Below, piece by piece: positions 1 through 7,503 of a stretch of 64,000 nucleotides of DNA. The stretch spans positions 62,001 through 126,000 of the forward strand of contig NZ_KV917382.1 of NCBI RefSeq assembly GCF_002019795.1, given 5' to 3'. The DNA is from Bacillus alkalicellulosilyticus. GTDB lineage: Bacteria > Bacillota > Bacilli > Bacillales > Bacillaceae_F. Every line of letters begins with the position of its first letter. Position 1 is the first letter of the stretch. The notes beneath the pieces are model-generated. The model ran no database searches. It was not told the DNA's origin and saw only the letters and a list, made by a program, of their open reading frames with translations. A program made the position numbers and the translations under genes.

Positions 1-1
1 G

Positions 2-205
2 TATATCAATTATAAAATCGTAGATAACACCATGTTCTCACTTGTGTTATTTGATAAGTACTTTAAACACTTTTCATATTCAGACGAACAATTGGTTGGA
101 AAGACTATTTTAGCATGGGGCCAACTTAAGAAAAATACGTTCAATGACAAAAACACAACTGAAATGTCTATAAAATCTGACCGATATATAGAATTTTTAA
201 AATGA
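2..205 (+). CDS. C-terminal end of an unknown protein (cut by window edge)
   Basis: The reading frame is open from the left edge and closes at a TGA at 203-205, giving at least 67 residues. The visible part is hydrophilic, has no recognisable domain and ends in YIEFLK. The next gene begins 18 bp later with its own GGGAGAAA ribosome site, so the two probably share a transcript. The true start lies outside the window. The antisense frame over the same bases is longer but lacks a ribosome site and is treated as a shadow. Confidence 0.5.
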   Translation, partial: YINYKIVDNTMFSLVLFDKYFKHFSYSDEQLVGKTILAWGQLKKNTFNDKNTTEMSIKSDRYIEFLK

Positions 206-223
206 TAACTATGGGAGAAATAA

Positions 224-502
224 ATGAGTAGTAATATCGAAATCAAGTATCCTTCAGGGCATAATCCAGCAGTAAATAAAATACTAAACTACAGCAATAA
301 TATGCCATTCTTAAAGTTGTATTTTGAAAATTACCTCACTTCAAAATCTAGAGTAGTTTTTCAAACTTACCCTCAATATTTAAAGGAATTACAAAAAGAA
401 TTATTACACTCTAATTCCTTTATAGAAAAGGCATTATATCGCTTGGTAACTCAACTAGTAGAAAATATAATTTGGGAGGAGGAAGAGAATACCGATGACT
501 AA
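224..502 (+). CDS. small hypothetical protein, 92 aa
   Basis: This is a soluble, mostly helical-looking protein with an acidic C-terminus (WEEEENTDD). I do not recognise its family. ATG at 224 follows a GGGAGAAA site. Its end overlaps the start of the next gene by 8 bp, and that gene in turn overlaps the AbrB-like gene by 4 bp, so the three genes look translationally coupled. No catalytic motif or membrane segment is visible. Confidence 0.6.
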   Translation: MSSNIEIKYPSGHNPAVNKILNYSNNMPFLKLYFENYLTSKSRVVFQTYPQYLKELQKELLHSNSFIEKALYRLVTQLVENIIWEEEENTDD

Positions 503-746
503 CATTCTTTTAAAATACTACACAAGCCTCTCTTTCGGTACTCAATACGTTTCATTCTTGGTCATGATTGTATTTTTAATTTTCTCAAGATTATCTAGTG
601 AGAGTTCAAGTGAAAATCCTTTATATTATTTCCTATTTCTCACTATAGTTACACTAAATTTACCAGTAGTAAAACTTCAAATACATTCAGAAAGATGTCA
701 GTACTTTACTTATAACAAAAAGGAAATGGTGGAGGATATATTATGA
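495..746 (+). CDS. small membrane protein, 83 aa
   Basis: Two hydrophobic stretches, roughly residues 13-33 and 44-60, suggest a two-span membrane protein with a short polar tail. A GGAGGAGGAAGAG sequence lies upstream of the ATG. The gene overlaps its neighbours on both sides (8 bp and 4 bp), which implies co-translation with the AbrB-like regulator. No family is recognised. Its place directly upstream of a DNA-binding protein hints at a regulatory pair, but nothing in the sequence shows this. Confidence 0.6.
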   Translation: MTNILLKYYTSLSFGTQYVSFLVMIVFLIFSRLSSESSSENPLYYFLFLTIVTLNLPVVKLQIHSERCQYFTYNKKEMVEDIL

Positions 747-1003
747 AATCAACAGGTATTGTTAGAAGGGTAGATGAATTAGGTAGAGTGGTTATTCCAG
801 TGGAAGTAAGAAGAACTTTAGATATAAATCATAAAGATTCTATTGAAATGTTCGTAGACCATAACAATATTGTACTGAAGAAATACGTAGCTTCTTCATC
901 TTGTATACTTTGTGATGAGGCTGGTGATACCGTTGGATTTAAAGGTAAACAAATATGTAGAAGTTGTTCTAAAGAATTAAGCTTGACTCCAGTAACTGTT
1001 TAA
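743..1003 (+). CDS. AbrB/SpoVT-type transition-state regulator with Cys-rich tail
   Basis: The first 50 residues are a canonical AbrB swapped-hairpin DNA-binding domain (STGIVRRVDELGRVVIPVE, then a DINHKDSIEMFV segment). AbrB proteins are dimeric or tetrameric transcription regulators binding AT-rich DNA. The second half differs from chromosomal AbrB: two CxxC pairs (SCILCDE and ICRSCSKE) could bind zinc in place of the usual C-terminal multimerisation domain. At 86 aa it is slightly shorter than AbrB (about 94-96). A GGTGGAGG site precedes the ATG. It is the last gene of the overlapping 224-1003 series. Confidence 0.88.
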   Translation: MKSTGIVRRVDELGRVVIPVEVRRTLDINHKDSIEMFVDHNNIVLKKYVASSSCILCDEAGDTVGFKGKQICRSCSKELSLTPVTV

Positions 1004-1078
1004 TTCAACTAATTGAACGTTACGTAACTTTATAAATTAATAACTAGTCGGATTATTATAAAAAAGGAGTCAACTCTA

Positions 1079-1267
1079 ATGGATGAAAAACATACTAAAT
1101 ATGGTTTTTTGAAATCTTACGAATACCCTATAAAGGGTATTCATCCCAATACATTTAAAATGCATCAAATTAAGCTTAATAATGAAGAGACAGAATTTCT
1201 CTATAATCAACTTAAAGAGTTTAGACGTAACAAGAGGGAATGCATAGGGTACGGTGACGAAAATTGA
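1079..1267 (+). CDS. small hypothetical protein, 62 aa
   Basis: This is a short, charged, soluble protein of unrecognised family. ATG at 1079 lies behind a strong AAAAAGGAG site. Its last codons overlap the TTG start of the following membrane-protein gene, so the two are probably co-translated. No motif is visible beyond a lysine- and arginine-rich C-terminus. Confidence 0.55.
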   Translation: MDEKHTKYGFLKSYEYPIKGIHPNTFKMHQIKLNNEETEFLYNQLKEFRRNKRECIGYGDEN

Positions 1268-1557
1268 AAGTGTTTTTAAAGTTCATTTTAATCCCTCTTC
1301 AACTATCATCTATTACTGCTCTTTTAGCATATGCTATCTATTGTTTTTATCATATTGGTTTTGGTGGGAGGGTTATCATACCTGATTGGTACTATATAGG
1401 CAATGATGGTTCAGAACAACCTTTCCCAGTACATGAGGTTATTCACTATTGGTTAATTAAAGGAATAGCTTTTGCATTTTATAGTGGATTAGTAATATTT
1501 ATAAGCTCTTGTTTTGTTATACTATTAATAAAAGGTACGAGGGAAAATTGCAACTAA
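1264..1557 (+). CDS. membrane protein, 97 aa, TTG start
   Basis: There are two likely transmembrane helices, residues about 5-27 and 63-90, joined by a polar loop containing aromatic residues. The TTG start at 1264 overlaps the stop of the preceding gene by 4 bp. No family is recognised, and no signal-peptidase site or catalytic motif is seen. It is probably a small plasmid-encoded inner-membrane protein. Confidence 0.5.
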   Translation: MKVFLKFILIPLQLSSITALLAYAIYCFYHIGFGGRVIIPDWYYIGNDGSEQPFPVHEVIHYWLIKGIAFAFYSGLVIFISSCFVILLIKGTRENCN

Positions 1558-1579
1558 ACAACATGATAGGTGACCTAAA

Positions 1580-1777
1580 ATGATAAAATATATGTTTGAT
1601 AGCGTCGGCTTTTTTATGGCTGAAGATATATCAACTCTCGAAAAAAAAATCAACGATGATTTTAGAGTAAAAGAACTTGGAGCAAAAATAAAAGATGTAA
1701 AAGTAAATACCCCTTTAGATGAAAATGGTAATATATATTTCTTTATAGCTACAGTTGTCTTTGAAATGGAAAAATAG
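1580..1777 (+). CDS. small protein, possibly Cse60-like, 65 aa
   Basis: This is a soluble 65-residue protein with a heptad-like segment (STLEKKINDDF) followed by a predicted beta strand near the C-terminus. That layout recalls the small Bacillus sporulation protein Cse60, which has a DLExxIN segment and a short beta region, but the resemblance is weak and from memory. The ribosome site (AGGTGACC) is modest. It stands alone between two other small genes on the same strand. Confidence 0.45.
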   Translation: MIKYMFDSVGFFMAEDISTLEKKINDDFRVKELGAKIKDVKVNTPLDENGNIYFFIATVVFEMEK

Positions 1778-1825
1778 TATTTTGAGTAGTGACGTCATTA
1801 ACTATGCCCTTATAGGAGGTTAGTA

Positions 1826-2254
1826 ATGGAGAGGGAAATAGAACAATTCGATGGTATTAAATTGGATAGTCGAGGTTTTTACAATCGTGATTATATCGTT
1901 TCAACGAAACTTAATACTTTATTGAATTTTAAACATTGGGTTTGTTATGCAAATTACGATGGGGAAGAAAATAAAGATAAATGTATAAGAATGAGTGAAA
2001 AGATACCAGGAATAACTCTGTTCAATGAACCACTTAAGAAATATATGAGGAAAAAAGAAATAGAAAAAACCTTTAAGATTAAGTTAACTCCTGGTGACAG
2101 GACTAATTTAGACTTTCTAGTTGGATTTTATAATGTCGAGTCTTTTGGGTTTGCTGGCATATTTAATGTAGCAGCTGTTATAAAGGATAAGCACCATCAA
2201 ATAAGGGTGGAACAACCGGAAATTTGGAAACAAGTTTATAAACTGGTTGAATAA
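1826..2254 (+). CDS. hypothetical protein, 142 aa
   Basis: This soluble protein has no recognised domain. Aromatic residues are frequent (FKHWVCYANYDG, GFYNVESFGFAG). ATG at 1826 follows a good TAGGAGG site. It is the last of a run of plus-strand small genes and ends directly in a strong intrinsic terminator whose stem includes the TAA stop. Confidence 0.55.
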   Translation: MEREIEQFDGIKLDSRGFYNRDYIVSTKLNTLLNFKHWVCYANYDGEENKDKCIRMSEKIPGITLFNEPLKKYMRKKEIEKTFKIKLTPGDRTNLDFLVGFYNVESFGFAGIFNVAAVIKDKHHQIRVEQPEIWKQVYKLVE

Positions 2255-2292
2255 CGACTTCATCTGAGGAAACTCAAATGAAGTCGTTTTAT
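2253..2292 (+). terminator. intrinsic terminator
   Basis: A perfect 11-bp inverted repeat (AACGACTTCAT / ATGAAGTCGTT) with a 14-nt loop ends in a short T run. It begins within the stop codon of the 142-aa gene. The small minus-strand reading frame at 2292-2384 ends at it, so it may serve both strands. Confidence 0.85.
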
Positions 2293-2384
2293 TATTTCAA
2301 TTTAACAAGAACCTGTTTACCTGAAGCTTTTTTAAGTGCTTTTTTTAATCGTTGTTTTTGATTATTAGATACTTCTTTGGCCAC
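2292..2384 (-). CDS. very short lysine-rich peptide, 30 aa
   Basis: On the minus strand a GTG at 2384 opens a 30-codon frame behind a GAGAGGTG sequence at about the right distance. The product is strongly basic (QRLKKALKKASGK, with C-terminal VLVKLK). Its charge suggests nucleic-acid or membrane binding. It is too short to place in a family and is supported only by its ribosome site, its terminator and its non-random composition. Confidence 0.4.
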   Translation of the reverse strand: MAKEVSNNQKQRLKKALKKASGKQVLVKLK

Positions 2385-2553
2385 TGAAAACACCTCTCAT
2401 ATCTAGATATTGAATATCACAATTATTACCCATTATATTTTCTTTTATACTTCTACTTCCTTTGTTCCAATCATATACTTTACCAAATTACTAGATTGCC
2501 CAATGACCCTGAACTATTAAAAAAAGAGTACGTCTTATAGAGAGGAGATTGGA

Positions 2554-3012
2554 ATGGGAACTTTTAAACCATCACTAGGAACCCAAACAGGAACAAACAA
2601 AAAGCCATTTATTACAGAAGTGGTACGGAAGAAAGAAAATGATAGAAAACCCTCAACTACTCCAAAGGAAAAAACACAGACCATACAAAGGAAAATTCGG
2701 AGTGATAAAAAGAAAGATATTAAAATTCCCCTTACTCTTACGCAGAAACAATTGTTGAAGAAAATTGCAAGGAAAAATCGGACAACTGTTACTCAAGCTT
2801 GTACAAAACTAGTTGAAGAAGGATTAACGTTTTTTGAGACCTTTCCAGAAGTTGATTATGAAAATTCAACTTTGACCGTACATGCAAAGTTATCCAATTT
2901 TTATTCAGAACAGCTATTTCTTTACGAACTCGAATGGGATATGAGTTCTCGGAAAGCAGCTCACCGAATATTAACGTATGTAATGGAGAGAAATTACAAT
3001 GACTATGAATAA
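2554..3012 (+). CDS. plasmid protein with possible ribbon-helix-helix core, 152 aa
   Basis: The N-terminal 55 residues are basic and look disordered. From about residue 60 a LTLTQKQLLKKIARKNRTT segment resembles a ribbon-helix-helix type DNA-binding unit, as found in plasmid partition and relaxosome accessory proteins. ATG at 2554 follows AGAGGAG. The gene overlaps the next one by 14 bp, so the pair is likely an operon. The function is inferred only from the basic character. Confidence 0.55.
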   Translation: MGTFKPSLGTQTGTNKKPFITEVVRKKENDRKPSTTPKEKTQTIQRKIRSDKKKDIKIPLTLTQKQLLKKIARKNRTTVTQACTKLVEEGLTFFETFPEVDYENSTLTVHAKLSNFYSEQLFLYELEWDMSSRKAAHRILTYVMERNYNDYE

Positions 3013-3580
3013 ATACAGTAAGCTAAACCTAATCGAAGAAGAAATGCAGTATTATGATGGTCGGAAGAAAATGATTTTAGAAAAAGTACTATACACCCTT
3101 TCAAGAACCACGTATGTATCTATTACACCTAAAATAAAAAAAGATTTATTTATAAGGTCAATTGCTTTTTGTAAGGACATTGAACGATTAACCGATGAGT
3201 TATTTGACCAAGGTAAGTTAATGAATATACTACTTAGTGATTTTGTTAAGGAACTTAGTAGAAATAAGGGATCTTTGCCAGCTTATCACTATCTTATGGA
3301 GCGAACTGAGAAATCACTTAAAATCGATCATTATTCTCAGTCATCATTCCAAACTTCCACAAAGGGGAGAATTCAAAAACTTCCTTTACATGTAGAAGTA
3401 CTTCGTGAAGAAGTATTACGATTAGAATGGTTTCTATATGACCTTGAAGATTCTGTACCAGGTCATAACCTAACTGTAGAGCTTATTCTGGAGATATTAT
3501 ATAGTGATTTTATTTTATCTGTTAAACGCGAGGGCATGGAGAAGGCAGTAGACGCTATTATAAAAATAATTGAAAATTAA
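2999..3580 (+). CDS. hypothetical protein, 193 aa
   Basis: This predominantly helical soluble protein has no recognisable motif. It starts inside the end of the preceding 152-aa gene (14-bp overlap), which indicates coupled translation and a shared role. It is followed by an intrinsic terminator at about 3648-3678. It could be a partner of the basic upstream protein; I cannot assign a function. Confidence 0.6.
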   Translation: MTMNKYSKLNLIEEEMQYYDGRKKMILEKVLYTLSRTTYVSITPKIKKDLFIRSIAFCKDIERLTDELFDQGKLMNILLSDFVKELSRNKGSLPAYHYLMERTEKSLKIDHYSQSSFQTSTKGRIQKLPLHVEVLREEVLRLEWFLYDLEDSVPGHNLTVELILEILYSDFILSVKREGMEKAVDAIIKIIEN

Positions 3581-3647
3581 CGCTTCTCCCTATACAATCC
3601 ATAATCTTATAATAAACCTTTTGAATAAAATTAATAAAGCTTGATTA

Positions 3648-3678
3648 AAAGTCCTGTATGGTATGCAGGATTTTTTTA
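3648..3678 (+). terminator. intrinsic terminator
   Basis: An 8-bp stem with one G-U pair (TCCTGTAT / ATGCAGGA) closes a 3-nt loop and runs into seven Ts. It ends the two-gene unit 2554-3580. Confidence 0.85.
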
Positions 3679-3787
3679 TTCCTCAATCGGTCCATATAAT
3701 GGAATGAAGGGATTGCTCAATATTAAAATATTTGAAATAATGGGTATTGAAATATGGCTTTAAATAAACTATATAGTGGGTGCATTT

Positions 3788-5011
3788 ATGAATTTTACAA
3801 TCACATTGAATGAACAAGTAAAACTAGAGTTGGAGAAACTTTGGGAAAAGGAATTTAAAAAAAAAGAAATAAACTTACCTTTTAAAAAAACTCCTACTTC
3901 CTTTGAAAACCATCAAGCAATGATAAATTTTATTAATGAAGAGTTTCCTCTATGGTCGAAAATACTTGAAGACTCACAACTTTCAAATCTGACAAACAAG
4001 ATAAATCAAGCTGTAAATCATAGTACAAACCCTCACCAAGCCACAAGTAACATTAGAGAGCTATTTAATCTCCTTGTTAATCTCTCAATTCAGAAGGAGA
4101 TTATCTATTCAAAATCACCAGAAGGGAAACTTATTACCAAGCTAGATACAACAGAAGCAAAAGGGTTTCATAAGTACATAACTAATAAACCATATAGTAC
4201 TCGTAATTCAAACCTCGACAGTAAATTAATTTATGGTACATTTCTAGCAATACTTTTTGAAAAAGGGTTTGTAAAAAAGAATGATATTCAAGAATTATTA
4301 AAATCACCGGAAGATATTTTTAATGATTATCAAACGGATTATGAAGAAGCAATCAATGTTTTAAAGAAAAAAAAGAACGAGTTAGAGGAGCAAATAGGAA
4401 CATTACAAAATTTCATTTTAGACATCGAAGAAAAGACAAGTAATGATATTAGTAGTCTAAATAAAGAATGGAAAAAAGAAGTTTCAGATTTAGTAAGTGA
4501 AAAGAAATCTTACATCGAAACTTTGGAAGCGCAGTATTCAGAAAAACTGAAATTAAGCGGACCAACACAATATTGGAATGAGCTTTCAAAAACATATAAG
4601 AAGCAGGGGATCATTTGGTCTATAATTTCTCTAATCATTGGCATAGGTCTAGGATTTATTATTTGGGGATTATCTTTACATTTAAACCTCTCTGACACAA
4701 CAGACGTAACAAACACACTTCAAAAATACTTAATTGTTGCGGTTGCTACTTCAATTGGTTTTTATCTCTTAAGTCAAGGAGTTAAAATCACAATGAGTCG
4801 TTTCCATCTTTCGACAGATTATGAAGAAAGAGCTCAACTAACTAACGTTTATCTTGCATTAATTAAAGCAGAAGAAAATTACCCTACTGAAGAAAAGCAG
4901 ATTATTTTACAATCTATTTTTAGTAGATCAGAAAGTGGTTTAATAAAAGGGGATTCAGGTCCAGTAATGCCTAATAATATCTTGTCGCAACTACTTAGAA
5001 ATACAAGATAG
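3788..5011 (+). CDS. coiled-coil protein with two membrane segments, 407 aa
   Basis: The N-terminal half (to about residue 185) is helical and soluble. Residues about 190-260 form a Glu/Lys-rich coiled coil. Two hydrophobic helices follow at about 275-296 and 313-331, then a soluble C-terminal tail. This layout resembles uncharacterised membrane-anchored coiled-coil proteins (possibly DUF6161-like, from memory). I chose ATG at 3788 rather than the in-frame GTG at 3776, because GTGGGTG sits where the ribosome site should be. The gene is monocistronic, with a terminator at 5084-5130. Confidence 0.65.
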   Translation: MNFTITLNEQVKLELEKLWEKEFKKKEINLPFKKTPTSFENHQAMINFINEEFPLWSKILEDSQLSNLTNKINQAVNHSTNPHQATSNIRELFNLLVNLSIQKEIIYSKSPEGKLITKLDTTEAKGFHKYITNKPYSTRNSNLDSKLIYGTFLAILFEKGFVKKNDIQELLKSPEDIFNDYQTDYEEAINVLKKKKNELEEQIGTLQNFILDIEEKTSNDISSLNKEWKKEVSDLVSEKKSYIETLEAQYSEKLKLSGPTQYWNELSKTYKKQGIIWSIISLIIGIGLGFIIWGLSLHLNLSDTTDVTNTLQKYLIVAVATSIGFYLLSQGVKITMSRFHLSTDYEERAQLTNVYLALIKAEENYPTEEKQIILQSIFSRSESGLIKGDSGPVMPNNILSQLLRNTR

Positions 5012-5083
5012 TGGTTAGCAGGTATCTCTTCCCTCTTACATAATAATCAACCTTTTTTATAAAAACCAAACTTAAATCTGATA

Positions 5084-5130
5084 AAGAAGAATCCATTTTA
5101 ATCAATCTTTTTTCAAAAAGGATTCTTCTT
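5084..5130. terminator. bidirectional intrinsic terminator
   Basis: A perfect 11-bp inverted repeat (AAGAAGAATCC / GGATTCTTCTT) lies between two converging genes (3788-5011 and 5193-5732) and is AT-rich on both flanks. It probably terminates both. Confidence 0.75.
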
Positions 5131-5192
5131 ATTTATTGTAAAATAAGGGTTTGCGAGGAGTTTTTGCTCAAATTTTATTTCAAAAGCTACAT

Positions 5193-5732
5193 TCAATCTA
5201 TACAAAAAAAATCTTGCCACCCTCTCGCATAAACAAAATTTCTAGCAGCTTCTTTCCAAATAAGAGTCGCACAATCAGTTGAACAAGCTCGCTCTATACC
5301 TAAATTTAGAGTTGAGTCATTTAAAGTGTAATAGAACTCTTTTTCTTTGGAGGATACCCTAATACCGCACCATTCACATTTACAAGACCAATTACGTTCG
5401 CTTGAAAAACTTTTTTGTCTATATTGAGGGTATGGTAAGCCATATTTGTCCTCACCATGTTCTGGAAAAGATAAATGAGTTTGACTAGATATAAAAGTAT
5501 AAAATTCCTGTTTTATATTTTCTTTTTTTATCCATTCGTCCATTTCGGACATTTGATAAAATTTCATTACCTTTTCAAGATATGGTAATATTTCATCTTT
5601 AGTAAAGATTATGCCTTGATTATCAGACAAAGCATAAAGTTGTTCTGCTTCGCCATTTTCTCTTTCATCTACTATAACTTCTGTAGGAAAAAAAGATAGA
5701 AATCTTCTTTTTTGTAAATTCATATTCCCCAT
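5193..5732 (-). CDS. hypothetical protein with Cys-rich segment, 179 aa
   Basis: Residues about 115-165 contain CKCEWC followed by paired cysteines (ACSTDC), a spacing consistent with a small metal-binding knuckle. The rest is unrecognised. I start at ATG 5732: AAGGAG lies 8 nt upstream, whereas the in-frame GTG at 5741 overlaps that site. The gene lies downstream of, and on the same strand as, the tyrosine recombinase, with a 99-bp gap after the recombinase stop, so it could be co-transcribed cargo. Confidence 0.6.
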   Translation of the reverse strand: MGNMNLQKRRFLSFFPTEVIVDERENGEAEQLYALSDNQGIIFTKDEILPYLEKVMKFYQMSEMDEWIKKENIKQEFYTFISSQTHLSFPEHGEDKYGLPYPQYRQKSFSSERNWSCKCEWCGIRVSSKEKEFYYTLNDSTLNLGIERACSTDCATLIWKEAARNFVYARGWQDFFCID

Positions 5733-5831
5733 TCGTCTCACTCCTTTTGTCTTTTGCTTTAAAAAGAACCAAGATTCTGTTCAAAACCTGTGTTCATCCT
5801 ATTATTAATTGTCACATTATTACTAACATTT

Positions 5832-6995
5832 TTAAATGGAATTAATTATATCTGAGTTTTTCCACTTATGAGCTGCATTGTTTTTCCTTGCTAGATGTCT
5901 CTCCAAATAAATCATTGTAGTTTCTATTTTTTTATGACCAAGAGTCTGCATAATACGGTAAATATCAACACCCAATTCAGCACTTGTAATAGCAAATGCA
6001 TGACGGAAATGGTGCGGTCCAATGGGGGATGTACGATGCTTTACTACTGGTAAGTCTGTATTATTTATTACTTTGGTAAGATAGTTCGATAAATACTTGA
6101 AAGTATAGGGTTTTTGTTTAGCAGTTGTAAAAATATAAGATTCATCATTGTCTGCTATAACTGTATCTAAACCTCTCCGTCTTCTAAAAGCAACGATTGA
6201 ATTAAAAACAGGTGGATGAATCAATACTTCCCTTTCTTCATTTCCTTTCCCTATCACTTTTAGCCAATATTCTCCTTTATCATAAGATAGGTCGCAGATT
6301 CGCGCATTACAAATCTCTCGGATACGACACCCTGTTGTGGCTAATACTAATATAAGAGCATAAACAATTGGATGACCTTTAAAATACTCCATGAGTTGTA
6401 TTACTTCCACAGAATTAAGGTCTTTGTTTGCTCTATCCCGTCTATGAATGTTGCTACTTAAGAATGTTTCATGGATCGGCTCATTTAGATATTGGCATTG
6501 GAATAGGAACTGGATAAATGATTTAATAATTACAATTTTTCTTGCTATGGTTGACACAGAATATGGTTTTCCACCTTTGCCGTTAGGGACAACCTTTAAC
6601 CATTCTTGAAATTTACGGATATTTTTTCTTTCTAGGCTTTTCAGTAAATTATTTATATTTCTTCTTTCGTTTTTCACTCCGAATCTTTCATGGTTCTCTA
6701 ACATTTGCGAATAGAACCATAATAACTCTCTAAAATACTCCCGCTTCGTATTTTCCATTCTGTTCTTTCTTTTATCCATATCTTTTTCTTTATGGACATA
6801 ATAATAAATCATTTCTAGGTCATTAAATATTAGATAATTGTTCTCATCTAATATATCTTTCATTTTTATGTAGTATTCTTCATTAAGCATTCTATTAATA
6901 AGTGCATACCTATGAGTTTTATTAATTTCGTCCTTTTCTATTAATGAAATTGGTTTTACTCTTGTATATATTACCCCATTATCATTATGTTCCAT
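5832..6995 (-). CDS. tyrosine recombinase / phage-type integrase, 387 aa
   Basis: Site-specific DNA recombinase acting by a covalent 3'-phosphotyrosine intermediate. The C-terminal catalytic domain shows the family residues: Arg in TTGCRIREIC, a beta-hairpin Lys in GKGNEEREV, HHFRH (about residues 328-332), GHKK (about 353-356) and the nucleophile Tyr in TMIYLERH (about 363). The preceding region is a SAM-like core-binding domain. I start at ATG 6995, because GTG 7010 lies within the GTGGAGG ribosome site. It may resolve plasmid dimers or mobilise an island; no attachment site was identified. Confidence 0.9.
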   Translation of the reverse strand: MEHNDNGVIYTRVKPISLIEKDEINKTHRYALINRMLNEEYYIKMKDILDENNYLIFNDLEMIYYYVHKEKDMDKRKNRMENTKREYFRELLWFYSQMLENHERFGVKNERRNINNLLKSLERKNIRKFQEWLKVVPNGKGGKPYSVSTIARKIVIIKSFIQFLFQCQYLNEPIHETFLSSNIHRRDRANKDLNSVEVIQLMEYFKGHPIVYALILVLATTGCRIREICNARICDLSYDKGEYWLKVIGKGNEEREVLIHPPVFNSIVAFRRRRGLDTVIADNDESYIFTTAKQKPYTFKYLSNYLTKVINNTDLPVVKHRTSPIGPHHFRHAFAITSAELGVDIYRIMQTLGHKKIETTMIYLERHLARKNNAAHKWKNSDIINSI

Positions 6996-7503
6996 ATCTA
7001 TAACCTCCACTTGTGTATAACTATATAGATAAAGATTAATAATTAATAGTTTATATTATTTAATTAAATGTTACTAGAAAAATACTCTATTTGTCTATTT
7101 ACTATTTTTATATATATATTTAATAATTAAATAGTAGCAATCGACATTTAACCATGTAGAAAGTTTATCTCATTTACATACTATATTTTGTATTACGTAG
7201 TGGACTAAATACTGCGCAGCGAATAATTTCGTTTATGGAAGAATGTACTATATAAAATGTTTTTATTTATCGGAGGTAGGTGTTCAACAATCGGGCTAGA
7301 TTGTTGAGGAAGTATTAAAAAACAAAGTGGCTATTTGTGGTAAAGTAGGGTATAGCAGATGATGCTGGAATGAAAAATCAGATAATAAATTTAGCTGCAA
7401 AAGGGGTAATATTAGGTAATTTGTAGCGTAAGACCTTTTTTATATAAAAAAGGAAAGTTCAGAACTGAAATTTTTTAGTAAAGGAAAATATAGGAGTGGT
7501 AGA
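6996..7503. other. AT-rich intergenic region
   Basis: About 500 bp separate the recombinase from the P-loop NTPase. The region holds divergent upstream sequences and a palindromic repeat (7283-7312), and otherwise no supported gene. It is a plausible location for a recombinase attachment site, but no core duplication was found by eye. Confidence 0.5.
7283..7312. repeat. palindromic dispersed repeat, copy 1
   Basis: CAACAATC and GATTGTTG form an 8-bp perfect inverted repeat around GGGCTA, ending in GAGGAAG. A second copy with the same layout, TTCAATAATC and GATTATTGAA around GGGCAC, lies at 10640-10669. The two bracket the NTPase and the broken nuclease gene. Similar short palindromes recur in Bacillus genomes (from memory). 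Confidence 0.7.

Noticed and set aside
10-246. minus-strand frame at the left edge
   Set aside because: It is antisense to the open plus-strand frame 2-205, which ends 18 bp before the next gene; it has no ribosome site.
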